From: Flavobacterium psychrophilum
Lineage (GTDB): Bacteria; Bacteroidota; Bacteroidia; Flavobacteriales; Flavobacteriaceae
Length of the DNA stretch: 17,026 bases
Direction of reading: 5' to 3'
Assembly: GCA_945866505.1 (NCBI GenBank)
Contig: CAMBHH010000063.1
Span: 1-17,026 of the forward strand
The notes below the pieces were generated by a model, which saw only the letters and a program-made list of their open reading frames with translations, did no database searches and was not told where the DNA came from. Shown in pieces: positions 1 to 7,650 of the stretch. The position numbers and the translations under genes were made by a program. Numbering within the stretch: position 1 is the stretch's first letter; the number at the start of each line of letters is the position of its first letter.

Positions 1-630
1 TTCATTTTTTAAATGCACCTGAACCGTTCCTGAAGCTTTGCTTTTGTTAATGTCATTAAAATTCACGTAAACTCCACCGCTGCCTTTCTTGTTTGCATGA
101 ATCGCATTGGTAATGTATAATTTATCAGTTGTAATGACATATACATTTCTGTAAATACCACCGTAATAATTAAAATCCAAATCCTTTAACGGCTTTCCCG
201 GAAGAAATTCTGGATTGTCTTCGTTGTTGACTTTAACTTTAATTGTATTGCCTTTCGATTTCAAAAAAGGAGTGACATCGACCGTAAAAGGCAAATAGCC
301 TCCTTTATGGTTGGTGACTTTTTGGTCATTTATCCAAACATCGGCTTCCTGCATTACCCCTTCAAAATATAGAAATATTTTTTTGTTTTTTGAATTGGAT
401 ATTTTAAATTCTTTTTGATACCAACAAGTTCCTTGAAATTGGTTGTTTACCACCAAAGGTTCAATTTTGGAGGTGTGTGGAATCGTAATTTTTTCCCAAT
501 TGGAATTGATTTCTTCTCTTTTGAATTCCCAATCTGAACCGAAATTAATTGTTGTTCGGGATTGCGCCATTATTTTTCCTGTAGAAAAAATTAGAATCAA
601 AAAAAGTATATTTCTTAAAATGAATTTCAT
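1..630 (-). CDS. GH2 family beta-galactosidase, N-terminal 210 residues (gene continues past the left edge)
   Basis: The frame opens with ATG at 628-630 and stays open for 210 codons to base 1, so this is the 5' part of a longer gene. It starts with a Sec signal peptide (basic start MKFILRN, hydrophobic core, cleavage likely after IMA, residues 20-22), so a periplasmic or secreted location is expected. The rest is the jelly-roll sugar-binding domain of glycoside hydrolase family 2: an IPHT motif near residue 50, CWYQKEF near 69-75, then EGVMQEADVWIND and NHKGGYLPF, ending with DFNYYGGIYRNVYV. These are typical of GH2 beta-galactosidases. The catalytic TIM barrel lies outside the window, so activity cannot be verified from residues. 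Being last in a galactanase cluster suggests it releases galactose from galacto-oligosaccharides made by GH53 enzymes. Another GH2 specificity is possible but less likely in this context. Confidence 0.88.
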   Translation of the reverse strand, partial: MKFILRNILFLILIFSTGKIMAQSRTTINFGSDWEFKREEINSNWEKITIPHTSKIEPLVVNNQFQGTCWYQKEFKISNSKNKKIFLYFEGVMQEADVWINDQKVTNHKGGYLPFTVDVTPFLKSKGNTIKVKVNNEDNPEFLPGKPLKDLDFNYYGGIYRNVYVITTDKLYITNAIHANKKGSGGVYVNFNDINKSKASGTVQVHLKNE

Positions 631-663
631 CTGTGTATAATATTTGTTTTTTATCGGTCATAT

Positions 664-719
664 GAAACACCTATAATCATAACCCTTTGTATGTCAAGAA
701 CTATTTTCGTAGGTGTTTC
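664..719. repeat. Inverted repeat with 10-bp arms between the GH53 and GH2 genes
   Basis: GAAACACCTA at 664-673 is perfectly complementary to TAGGTGTTTC at 710-719, with a 36-base loop. It starts 13 bases after the GH53 stop and lies 34 bases before the GH2 start. No U-run follows the stem on the minus strand, so it does not look like a standard intrinsic terminator. It could be an mRNA-processing or stabilising stem, or a protein-binding dyad. Confidence 0.5.
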
Positions 720-732
720 GTGATAGTTAAAA

Positions 733-1830
733 TTAGTTTTTAAAAGCCTCAAGTGCTGGTGAGGGTTTTCCGTCGGATTCCCAAGCATTCAATTGATAAC
801 CGCTCCAACTTTTTTCGCCTTGCGGTTCCCAATAAATGACACCTAGACCTTTGTTGTTTGGTAAAGCTTTTACTGCATTAATGACTGCAGCCAACATATC
901 TTTAGTGTCTTGAACCAAGGTATAATCCCCTCCAACCTCAACAACCATAACTTCTTTTCCGTATCTTGAAACCATATCTTTTAGATTAAATTCTAAATTA
1001 GCAATTGATTTTCTGAAATCTTTTAACTCTTCTTTACCTTTCTCGTAGCCTAACCAATAAGGATAGTATGACATTCCTACAACATCATATTTGACCCTAT
1101 TAGCCTTAATATTGTCAAAAAACCATCTAAACCTTCCGTTGTCATTGCCTTGATCTACATGTATTATCACTTTTATGCTTGGATCAATGGCTTTTGTTGC
1201 TTCATAGCCTTTGTCTAATAATGCTCCCAATTGATTCCAATTTTGATTATTCTCAATTTTTCCTTCAGGCCATAACATTCCACTCGGAATTTCGTTCCCC
1301 ACTTGCACCCATTCTGGTGTTACACCTTCAGCCTTCAGTGCATTCAAAACATCATAGGTATGCGTATAAACGTCATTTTTCAATTGTTCAAAAGTATGAT
1401 TTGCCCACGCGGCTGGTTTATCTTGATGCGCTGGATCAGCCCAAGTATCGCTGTAATGAAAATCAATCATGATACGCATCCCCAATTTTTTGGCACGAAC
1501 CGCCATTGCAACAGTTTCTTTTGCACTGCAATGCCCGTTTGTTTTGTGACTAGAAGGATTTACAAAAACACGAAGTCGAATAGTATTCATTCCTCTTTCT
1601 TTTAGCAATTGTAAACAATCTTTTGGTTTGGCATCAGCGTCATAAAATTTGTATCCAGTAGTTTCCATTTGGGGCAACCAACTAACATCGGCTCCTTTTG
1701 AAAAAGCAAAAGTTGAAGGTATTTCTGGAGGTTTACTCGCACCTGAACTTTGTGAACTGGTGCATGAATAGATTAATAACGTGAATATAGAAATCAAAAC
1801 TAATCGAAATTGAATATCTGCTTTTTTCAT
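733..1830 (-). CDS. GH53 endo-beta-1,4-galactanase, lipoprotein
   Basis: A 365-residue GH53 enzyme that should hydrolyse internal beta-1,4-galactosyl bonds in galactan or type I arabinogalactan. The N-terminus is a lipoprotein signal ending LLIYSC, with lipidation at C23. The GH53 barrel covers about residues 41-364. Visible family features are KGADVSWLPQME (45-56), IRLRVFVNPSS (84-94), FHYSDTWADP (124-133), the acid/base glutamate in WVQVGNE (E180), the nucleophile in VMVVEVGG (E298), and IYWEPQG near 332-338. Length is normal for a single-domain GH53. Residues after the cysteine (TSSQSSG) lack the acidic export signal seen on the SusD and SusE homologues here, so it may face the periplasm rather than the surface (inference). 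It is strongly similar to the N-terminal half of the gene just upstream, which suggests tandem duplication. The 202-bp gap upstream could hold its own promoter, but read-through from the upstream gene is also possible. Confidence 0.95.
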   Translation of the reverse strand: MKKADIQFRLVLISIFTLLIYSCTSSQSSGASKPPEIPSTFAFSKGADVSWLPQMETTGYKFYDADAKPKDCLQLLKERGMNTIRLRVFVNPSSHKTNGHCSAKETVAMAVRAKKLGMRIMIDFHYSDTWADPAHQDKPAAWANHTFEQLKNDVYTHTYDVLNALKAEGVTPEWVQVGNEIPSGMLWPEGKIENNQNWNQLGALLDKGYEATKAIDPSIKVIIHVDQGNDNGRFRWFFDNIKANRVKYDVVGMSYYPYWLGYEKGKEELKDFRKSIANLEFNLKDMVSRYGKEVMVVEVGGDYTLVQDTKDMLAAVINAVKALPNNKGLGVIYWEPQGEKSWSGYQLNAWESDGKPSPALEAFKN

Positions 1831-2032
1831 ATTTTTTTACATTAAGGTTATAAAACGAATTTATAGGTTGAAAAGGTACAAAGAAAAAAGACTTAACAAG
1901 CTATTATTAAATGAATTGAAAGTAATTTTGATAAATAAATAATCTAAAAAACAGGAACTTCTATTTGTTTGACAGTCTTTATTAATTACTTAAGTTTCTC
2001 GTTTTTTAAAGTTTTTATAAATTTTTCTTTAC

Positions 2033-3748
2033 TTAGTTATCAACAAATTCTGCAATAAAATTTTTCCATAGTTGATACCCTGATTCTGTCAGATGTACTC
2101 CGTCTGTACTGTAGCTACTGATCATTAAATCATTCGCATCTGCAAATGTAGCGTGAAGGTCAATCACTTTATAATTAGCAGTTTGTACAGTGTTTTTTAA
2201 AATTGTATTCGTTGCTGCAATTTTGCTTTTTAAAAGAGTGTTATTAGAAGTTGGCAAAATAGTTTGAACAAATATTTTAGTTTCTGGTGATTCCACACGT
2301 ATTTTTGCAACAATCTGACTGATTGAATTTGCGACATATTCAGGGGTTGATTCGCTTCGAAACAAATCATTGATTCCAATTTTTAAGAACACTTTCGTTG
2401 GTTTATAATAATAAATTTCGGCCAATCTGTTAATTACTCCTGCCACTACATCTCCTGCTATTCCTCTATTCTTAATTTTAGGATTGTTAAAGCGCTGTCC
2501 CCAATTGCCACCTTGTTCTGTAATACTGTTTCCAATAAATACAATATCACCCAGTTGGAGCGGATTGCTTTTAAATTCTGCAATTCTTTCGATATAATGT
2601 GTTTGTGCCCAAACGGAATGAGAGGGGATTAATATAGTCGGCAACGGATAGAGTGTATCGGTATTAAAAAGATTGTTTCTAAAAGCCTCTAAAGCAAGCG
2701 AAGGTCTGCCGTTAGATTGCCAAGCACTCAAAGGATATCCGCCACTCCACCCTCTTTCGCCTTGAGGTTCCCAATACATTACTCCAAGACCTTTATTATT
2801 TGGGACAGAACGCATTGCATTTAAAACAGATGTAAGCATATTTTGAGTATCTTGTTCCTTATTGTCTTCTCCTCCAACTTCTACAACCATGACCTCTTTG
2901 CCATATCGTGATACCATGTCTTTTAAGTTGTTTTCTAAGTTTAGTATTGTATTGGAATAATTTGTACCCAAATGATATGGATAGTAGGACATCCCAATGA
3001 CGTCGTATTTTACATTGTTTCTGGTTATATTGTCAAAAAAAGATTTAAACCTTGAATTATTGTTACCTTGATCTATATGAAGCACTACTTTAATTAAAGG
3101 ATTTATTGCTTTTGCTGCTTCGTAACCTTTATTCAAAAGTTGTGCTAATTGTGTCCAATTATTAGTATGTCCTTCTGGCCATAGCATTCCGCTTGGAATT
3201 TCGTTTCCAATCTGCACCCATTCTGGAGTTACACCTGCAGCTTTAAGCCCATTCAAAACATCGTAAGTATGGGCGTAAACATCATTTTTCAACTGATCAA
3301 ATGTATGGCTGGTCCATGCAGCTGGTTTGGTTTGATGTCCTGGATCAGCAAATGTATCACTGTAATGAAAATTGATCATAATGCGCATGCCCAAACCTTT
3401 TGCACGAACCGCCATCGCTATTGTTTCTGCTGGGCTGCAATGACCGGTAGTTTTATGGCTTGATGGATTTACAAAAACGCGCAGTCGAATTGTATTTACC
3501 CCTCGGTCTTTAAGTAATTGTAAAGCATCTTTTGGAGTGCCATCTGAATCGTAAAAGAAGTAGTTTGTAGCTTCCATTTGTGGTAGCCAGCTTACATCAG
3601 CTCCTTTTGCAAAAGAAAAAGGTGCTGGCACACGGTTGTTTGACGATCCTGGACAATCACATCTTATCTGTGCTTGAATACAAGAAATACCTAATATGCT
3701 GATTATAGCTATTAGAATATTTTGTGATTTTATTTTATATTTTTTCAT
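2033..3748 (-). CDS. GH53 endo-beta-1,4-galactanase fused to a C-terminal SGNH/GDSL esterase domain
   Basis: A 571-residue two-domain enzyme. Residues about 44-357 form a complete GH53 galactanase with acid/base E183 (WVQIGNE) and nucleophile E290 (VMVVEVGG). After a linker of only 10-20 residues, about 375-571 form an SGNH hydrolase: block I FIGNSIT with nucleophile S408, block II NRGIAG with G429, block III GIND with N460, block V STDGVH with D549 and H552. All catalytic positions are present, with GNS in place of GDS. Related SGNH enzymes in glycan loci are often carbohydrate O-acetylesterases, so removal of acetyl groups from pectic galactan or rhamnogalacturonan I is a reasonable guess, not shown by sequence. 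The leader ends CIQAQ, favouring signal peptidase I cleavage near residue 26; C23 has a poor lipobox. It starts a second transcription unit because a terminator lies upstream at 3978-4001. A weak -7-like TATCTTTT sits near 3784-3791. Confidence 0.93.
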   Translation of the reverse strand: MKKYKIKSQNILIAIISILGISCIQAQIRCDCPGSSNNRVPAPFSFAKGADVSWLPQMEATNYFFYDSDGTPKDALQLLKDRGVNTIRLRVFVNPSSHKTTGHCSPAETIAMAVRAKGLGMRIMINFHYSDTFADPGHQTKPAAWTSHTFDQLKNDVYAHTYDVLNGLKAAGVTPEWVQIGNEIPSGMLWPEGHTNNWTQLAQLLNKGYEAAKAINPLIKVVLHIDQGNNNSRFKSFFDNITRNNVKYDVIGMSYYPYHLGTNYSNTILNLENNLKDMVSRYGKEVMVVEVGGEDNKEQDTQNMLTSVLNAMRSVPNNKGLGVMYWEPQGERGWSGGYPLSAWQSNGRPSLALEAFRNNLFNTDTLYPLPTILIPSHSVWAQTHYIERIAEFKSNPLQLGDIVFIGNSITEQGGNWGQRFNNPKIKNRGIAGDVVAGVINRLAEIYYYKPTKVFLKIGINDLFRSESTPEYVANSISQIVAKIRVESPETKIFVQTILPTSNNTLLKSKIAATNTILKNTVQTANYKVIDLHATFADANDLMISSYSTDGVHLTESGYQLWKNFIAEFVDN

Positions 3749-3977
3749 AAAGGGTTGATTCAGATGTTAATTTTTTTCGTGAAAAAGATACTAAAGCAGT
3801 AAGTTGCAGGTAAAACATAGGGTAAAATAGAGTTAGAACTAAAGATATTTTAATTCATAAATATGCTTGAAAAGGTCATAAGTATAAACAATTTTAAGAT
3901 TTTGCAATAGTATTTGATGCACTACACATTACAGAAAAATTAATCTTGACAAAACTGTAATTATTGAATCACATTAC

Positions 3978-4001
3978 AAAAAAGGATGTTTATCCTTCTT
4001 T
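3978..4001 (-). terminator. Intrinsic terminator after the T9SS tandem-module gene
   Basis: On the minus strand AAAGAAGGAT and ATCCTTTTTT form a 10-bp stem (one G-U pair) around an AAAC loop, ending in a run of seven U. It begins 6 bases after the stop at 4007 and is correctly oriented only for minus-strand transcription. It should end the susC-led operon before the GH53-SGNH gene. Confidence 0.75.
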
Positions 4002-4006
4002 GGCTT

Positions 4007-5038
4007 CTATTTTTTAATAAATTTTCCTTCCTTTTGACCTTCTTTTGAATCAACTGATAAAATATATACCCCTGGTTTCAATGCGGATACGTCTATCTGA
4101 TTGCTATTGATTTTGCTTGTTTTTTGTATTATTTGACCAGCTGTGTTATAAATACCAAATGAGACATCAGACAAATTGGAATTTAGAGCCCATCTTAAAA
4201 CATTTTCAACTGGATTTGGATAGATTGCAAACGTATCATTTTTAAAATTGAATTGATCAGCGCTTAAAGATGGTGTAAGACTATAATTAATTTTCGAATA
4301 GTCGCCTGCCAACCATTTATCAGTAGCATCTTTCAATTCTAGCACAACTCTATAGTTTTCATTGCCGCTAAGGTTTGCGGTTGGTGTTGTTTCGTTTGGA
4401 ATTAAAACTGAAAATGTTCCAACTACATCAGTACCTGCTGCGGCAGGACTGATTTCATTGTATACAACGGTACTGATGTAATCATAGGCATTTGCACCTC
4501 CATTTTTACTAACCAGGATACCAACTTTTCCTGCAGAAGCTGCTGTGTATTTGAAACTTACCTCTAGGTTTGTTCCAATTTGTGTACTTGCGGGTATCGA
4601 AGTAAAAGTTATAGACGGAGAAACTGTTGTGGCAGCGGTAAGGTTCAATTGTGTTGCTGGATAATCTCCAGCCAACCAGTTAAAAGCTGGAAGAGATTTA
4701 AGCTCAATGTTTATTTTATAATTTTGAAGTCCTGTTAAATTGGCTGTTGGAACTGTACCACTTGGTATGATAATGTCTAAAGAACCAGTAACATCTGTAC
4801 CAGCTTTAGCGATATCTAATCCTTGGCCAGCAACAAAAGAAACATAAGTCCAGTCATTTTGCAAATTGATTCCGCAATAAATATAACTATCAGCAGCAAC
4901 TGTGTATTTGTAATCTACCTTTAGAACAGTTCCAACCTCTATAGGATTGGAGATGACTGATGTAATTGTTACAGATTGTGCCATTCCATTAAACGAAATA
5001 GAAGTACATAATAGTAAAAAAAGTAATTGTTTTTTCAT
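4007..5038 (-). CDS. T9SS-secreted protein with two copies of an unrecognised beta-rich module
   Basis: A 343-residue exported protein. Residues 1-21 are a Sec signal peptide (cleavage near MAQ). Residues about 271-343 are a type A T9SS C-terminal sorting domain: YPNP at 273-276, then IYNTAGQIIQ, LKPGVYILSV and a final GKFIKK. Between them lie two related modules of about 112 residues (23-134 and 142-254). Both share AGTDV-x-G (79-83 and 201-205), an IP-x-x-T-x-PTANL-x-G segment followed by NY, an ELK, and WLAGDY (121-126 and 242-247). Alternating hydrophobic residues suggest beta-sandwich folds. No catalytic motif is recognised. Last in the susC operon and sent outside by T9SS, it may be a surface or released galactan-binding protein (inference). 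The sorting domain is certain; the module's function is unknown. It is followed directly by a terminator. Confidence 0.9.
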   Translation of the reverse strand: MKKQLLFLLLCTSISFNGMAQSVTITSVISNPIEVGTVLKVDYKYTVAADSYIYCGINLQNDWTYVSFVAGQGLDIAKAGTDVTGSLDIIIPSGTVPTANLTGLQNYKINIELKSLPAFNWLAGDYPATQLNLTAATTVSPSITFTSIPASTQIGTNLEVSFKYTAASAGKVGILVSKNGGANAYDYISTVVYNEISPAAAGTDVVGTFSVLIPNETTPTANLSGNENYRVVLELKDATDKWLAGDYSKINYSLTPSLSADQFNFKNDTFAIYPNPVENVLRWALNSNLSDVSFGIYNTAGQIIQKTSKINSNQIDVSALKPGVYILSVDSKEGQKEGKFIKK

Positions 5039-5152
5039 GATTGTTTGTTTTTAGTTGTTATTGATTTTTAATTGTTATTCTTATACGCTGAAATCAGCAG
5101 AAATAAAGGAAGTTATTCCTACTGATTAATTTTTTTAAATTTTCTAAACTAC

Positions 5153-6370
5153 CTATTTCTGAATAATTTCATTCATCCAATTGACACCATCGTGGAGGTT
5201 ATAATTGAAATCCCAAAAGGCTTTGTTTTCCCACGACGAACCAGCTCCATATTGATCTGGAAAAATCAATGTTTTAGAACCAACCCACTCTCCTCCCCAA
5301 TAAATTATCCCGATGCCACCTGCATCATACAATTCTTGTCCAAAATCTTTCATGTATTTTTTTTGTGTATTTGTAGTTGGTGGATTAACATAACCAGCAG
5401 GAATATTTTCAACTCCCAAAATATCAACGTGGCCATCATTTCCACCAATTCTAAATAATTGTGCAGTTTCCATAATTAGAAAATCTTTATTGTATTTAGT
5501 CCTTACAAATCCAACCACATCGGTCCAACTCTTAAAATCTCCTAAAGAATGCCAAGCGTGATAATGAGAAAGTGCCATAATATCGAAGTCCAAACCATTG
5601 CTTACGTGTGATTTTAGCCAAAATTTTAAACTGGCGGCACTAAAAATATGGCAGGCAATTTTCATATTTAATCCATATTTTTTGTTTAAATCTCTAACTG
5701 CTTTAGTCCCTGAGTTCAACAATTTAACGGAGCGCACAACACTATACGCTGGTAAATCACTCTCTTTCAGATTGGGTTCGAGAAATCTTTCGTTGGTTTC
5801 ATTACCAATAGCCACAATTTCAGGGGTTAAACCCGCTTTAATATACTCTTCTAATACGGTGGTGGTATGTTTGTAAACCGAATCTTTTAACTTTTCAACG
5901 TCAGTTGCGATACTCTGCCATGGTAACGGAGCGACATAATTGTTCAATCTTTGAGAGTCTTCCAATGCCATAGATTGGTATCCAAAAGTTAACAAGGTTT
6001 TTAGTCCTACATTTTTAGCCCTTTGCATTTCTATTTTTACTTTTTTGGGAGATCCAAAGTCCACGTCTGCAAAGCCTTTCGTGTAACTGCTTTTATACGG
6101 TGGCATATCAATTCGTAGTCGGGCTATGTTCGCTCCGTGATCTGCTATACTTTTAAAGGCATCTTTTGGAGCCCCATTTTCTTTGAAAACTACGCCTCCA
6201 TGCGTTTCCTGATGTGCTACATAGGCCATATAAGTTCCTTTATAAAACACATTATTGGGTTTGGGTATATAAGTAGTTGGAGTTGGAATAGGGTTCTCCA
6301 TTGAACAACTAAATTGCGCAACTAATGTGAGAAGTACTATTACTTGTATGATGCGGTATTTTGCAAACAT
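5153..6370 (-). CDS. Divergent GH53-like glycoside hydrolase, probable lipoprotein
   Basis: A 405-residue GH53-like enzyme. A hydrophobic leader ends AQFSC with probable lipidation at C22, though the lipobox is imperfect; a proline/threonine-rich linker follows. The barrel covers about residues 42-400: NIARLRIDMPPY (81-92, matching IRLRVFVNP in the other two), acid/base E191 in IVAIGNE, nucleophile E301 in FLIMETAQ, and IIYWGGEW near 355-362. The FHYSDTWADP segment of the other two galactanases is replaced by TFGYQSMALEDSQR (128-141), and the loops around the barrel differ, so substrate, chain-length preference or branch tolerance may differ (inference). It sits 79 bp after the SusE-like gene and 114 bp before the T9SS cargo gene in the susC operon, and is the only enzyme in that unit. 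Both catalytic glutamates are present, so it is probably active. Assignment to GH53 is firm at clan level and good at family level. Confidence 0.85.
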   Translation of the reverse strand: MFAKYRIIQVIVLLTLVAQFSCSMENPIPTPTTYIPKPNNVFYKGTYMAYVAHQETHGGVVFKENGAPKDAFKSIADHGANIARLRIDMPPYKSSYTKGFADVDFGSPKKVKIEMQRAKNVGLKTLLTFGYQSMALEDSQRLNNYVAPLPWQSIATDVEKLKDSVYKHTTTVLEEYIKAGLTPEIVAIGNETNERFLEPNLKESDLPAYSVVRSVKLLNSGTKAVRDLNKKYGLNMKIACHIFSAASLKFWLKSHVSNGLDFDIMALSHYHAWHSLGDFKSWTDVVGFVRTKYNKDFLIMETAQLFRIGGNDGHVDILGVENIPAGYVNPPTTNTQKKYMKDFGQELYDAGGIGIIYWGGEWVGSKTLIFPDQYGAGSSWENKAFWDFNYNLHDGVNWMNEIIQK

Positions 6371-6449
6371 TTTATGTATGTGTTAAATTAATTATTTAAT
6401 TAGCCTAAACGTTGTATTCGATATCGTGTCTCTTTAATTCAGTATGGTT

Positions 6450-7616
6450 TTAAGGTTTCAAAACATAAGTTCCTGATTTAAAATTAACTGTGATGGTATA
6501 GTTCCTAGGATTAGGAGCAGTTATACTACTTCCTGCCCAATTAGGAGCTTGATTTAAAGTTAAATTACCACCCAATAATGGTTCAGAATCCGTTTTTCCC
6601 AGATATGCTGGGGTTGACCAAGTTGCATTCGCATTGAGGAAAGCATATTTACCTGCTTTAAGAGCCGTTGTAAGCGTAAAAGTGTAGTTATCTACTTTGG
6701 TAAATTTTTGAGTATTTCCTGGAGCAACCCATCCATTATTAGTTGCATCACCAATAATGTATAATTCTGCTGGCGAAGGCATTAAAACCGCAGGCGTTAT
6801 GGAGTAAATACCTGTGGTAAAGTCAAGAATAACTTGGTAAACTCCTGAAGCAGCGGGGGATTTTATAGGATTACCACCCCAATTTGTTGCCGAACCTCTT
6901 GGTTCGAAAGTGCCACTACTTTGAGGATTAGCATTGGCCTCCATTGTTACAAAAGCAGGATCAGACCAAGTTGAAGCAGTGCTAATAGCAGCAAAATTTT
7001 TCCCTCCTGTTAAGGCTACAATAAGTCCGAAACGATGATCGTCTATTTGAACCATTTTTTGTATGTCGGTTACTGGAGTTCCCCAATTTGATGGCACCGC
7101 ATCTCCTTGAAGATAGAGTTCCGCAGGCATTGGATATTTAAGAATAAGCGTACTGTAAGGCGTAATTGTTAATGTACTTACGTTTGAATAAATTGGTAAA
7201 GCACCATATTTCAAGTTGGCTTTTAATCGAACTTTTATTTTTGAAGCCACAGCTGGAGCCAGTTCTAATGCAAATGCTTTGGCATTCAATTCAGCGTGTG
7301 TAAGTGATAAATTACTACCCGCTGTGATAGCAATTTCCTGAGGGCTTATAAATTCGCCATCGCTATTGTCCATTTGCATGGTGTAAGTCATTGGAGTATC
7401 GATGCCATACCAAGATTTATTATCCCAATTTAATGTCACTGCAATATTTTTGTCCGCATCCTTTTTGTCAAGTACAATTTCGCTAGTGCTATTGGTTAAT
7501 AAAAACTTACCTTCGGCGGGTGGTTCTGCCACAGATTTGAGGGTGTCATCGCTGCAAGAAGAAGCAGTTACCAAAATCAGAACAATGGAGAATAGTATTT
7601 TAAAAAACTTTTTCAT
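6450..7616 (-). CDS. SusE-like outer-membrane glycan-binding lipoprotein
   Basis: A 388-residue surface glycan-binding protein. The chosen start is ATG at 7616, which gives a lipoprotein leader (MKKFFKIL to TASSC, lipidated C21). An in-frame ATG at 7664 would add 16 residues, overlap the susD-like stop and spoil the signal peptide. The cysteine is followed by SDD, fitting the acidic export signal of surface lipoproteins in this phylum. Domains: a SusE-type N-terminal beta domain (about 29-154), then two tandem SusE/SusF-type carbohydrate-binding modules at about 162-279 and 280-388, opening with PAELYLQGDA and PAELYIIGDA. The family was named from starch loci, but no amylase is present here, so galactan or its oligosaccharides is the inferred ligand. 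It begins 34 bp after the susD-like gene, as expected in a susC-D-E operon. Confidence 0.88.
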   Translation of the reverse strand: MKKFFKILFSIVLILVTASSCSDDTLKSVAEPPAEGKFLLTNSTSEIVLDKKDADKNIAVTLNWDNKSWYGIDTPMTYTMQMDNSDGEFISPQEIAITAGSNLSLTHAELNAKAFALELAPAVASKIKVRLKANLKYGALPIYSNVSTLTITPYSTLILKYPMPAELYLQGDAVPSNWGTPVTDIQKMVQIDDHRFGLIVALTGGKNFAAISTASTWSDPAFVTMEANANPQSSGTFEPRGSATNWGGNPIKSPAASGVYQVILDFTTGIYSITPAVLMPSPAELYIIGDATNNGWVAPGNTQKFTKVDNYTFTLTTALKAGKYAFLNANATWSTPAYLGKTDSEPLLGGNLTLNQAPNWAGSSITAPNPRNYTITVNFKSGTYVLKP

Positions 7617-7650
7617 AATCAATAATTTTATATTTTGGTTTTCAATTATT

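Noticed and set aside
443..640. Plus-strand open frame of 65 codons
   Set aside because: It lies antisense to the GH2 beta-galactosidase frame, which has clear family motifs; no recognisable product.
3925..3978. Direct repeat CACATTACA at 3925-3933 and 3970-3978
   Set aside because: Nine bases in very AT-rich DNA, 45 bp apart, the second touching the terminator; not distinguishable from chance.
5092..5127. Interrupted inverted repeat (AATCAG/CTGATT with inner AGGAA/TTCCT)
   Set aside because: Arms are short and unevenly spaced, and no U-run follows on the minus strand; weak as a terminator.
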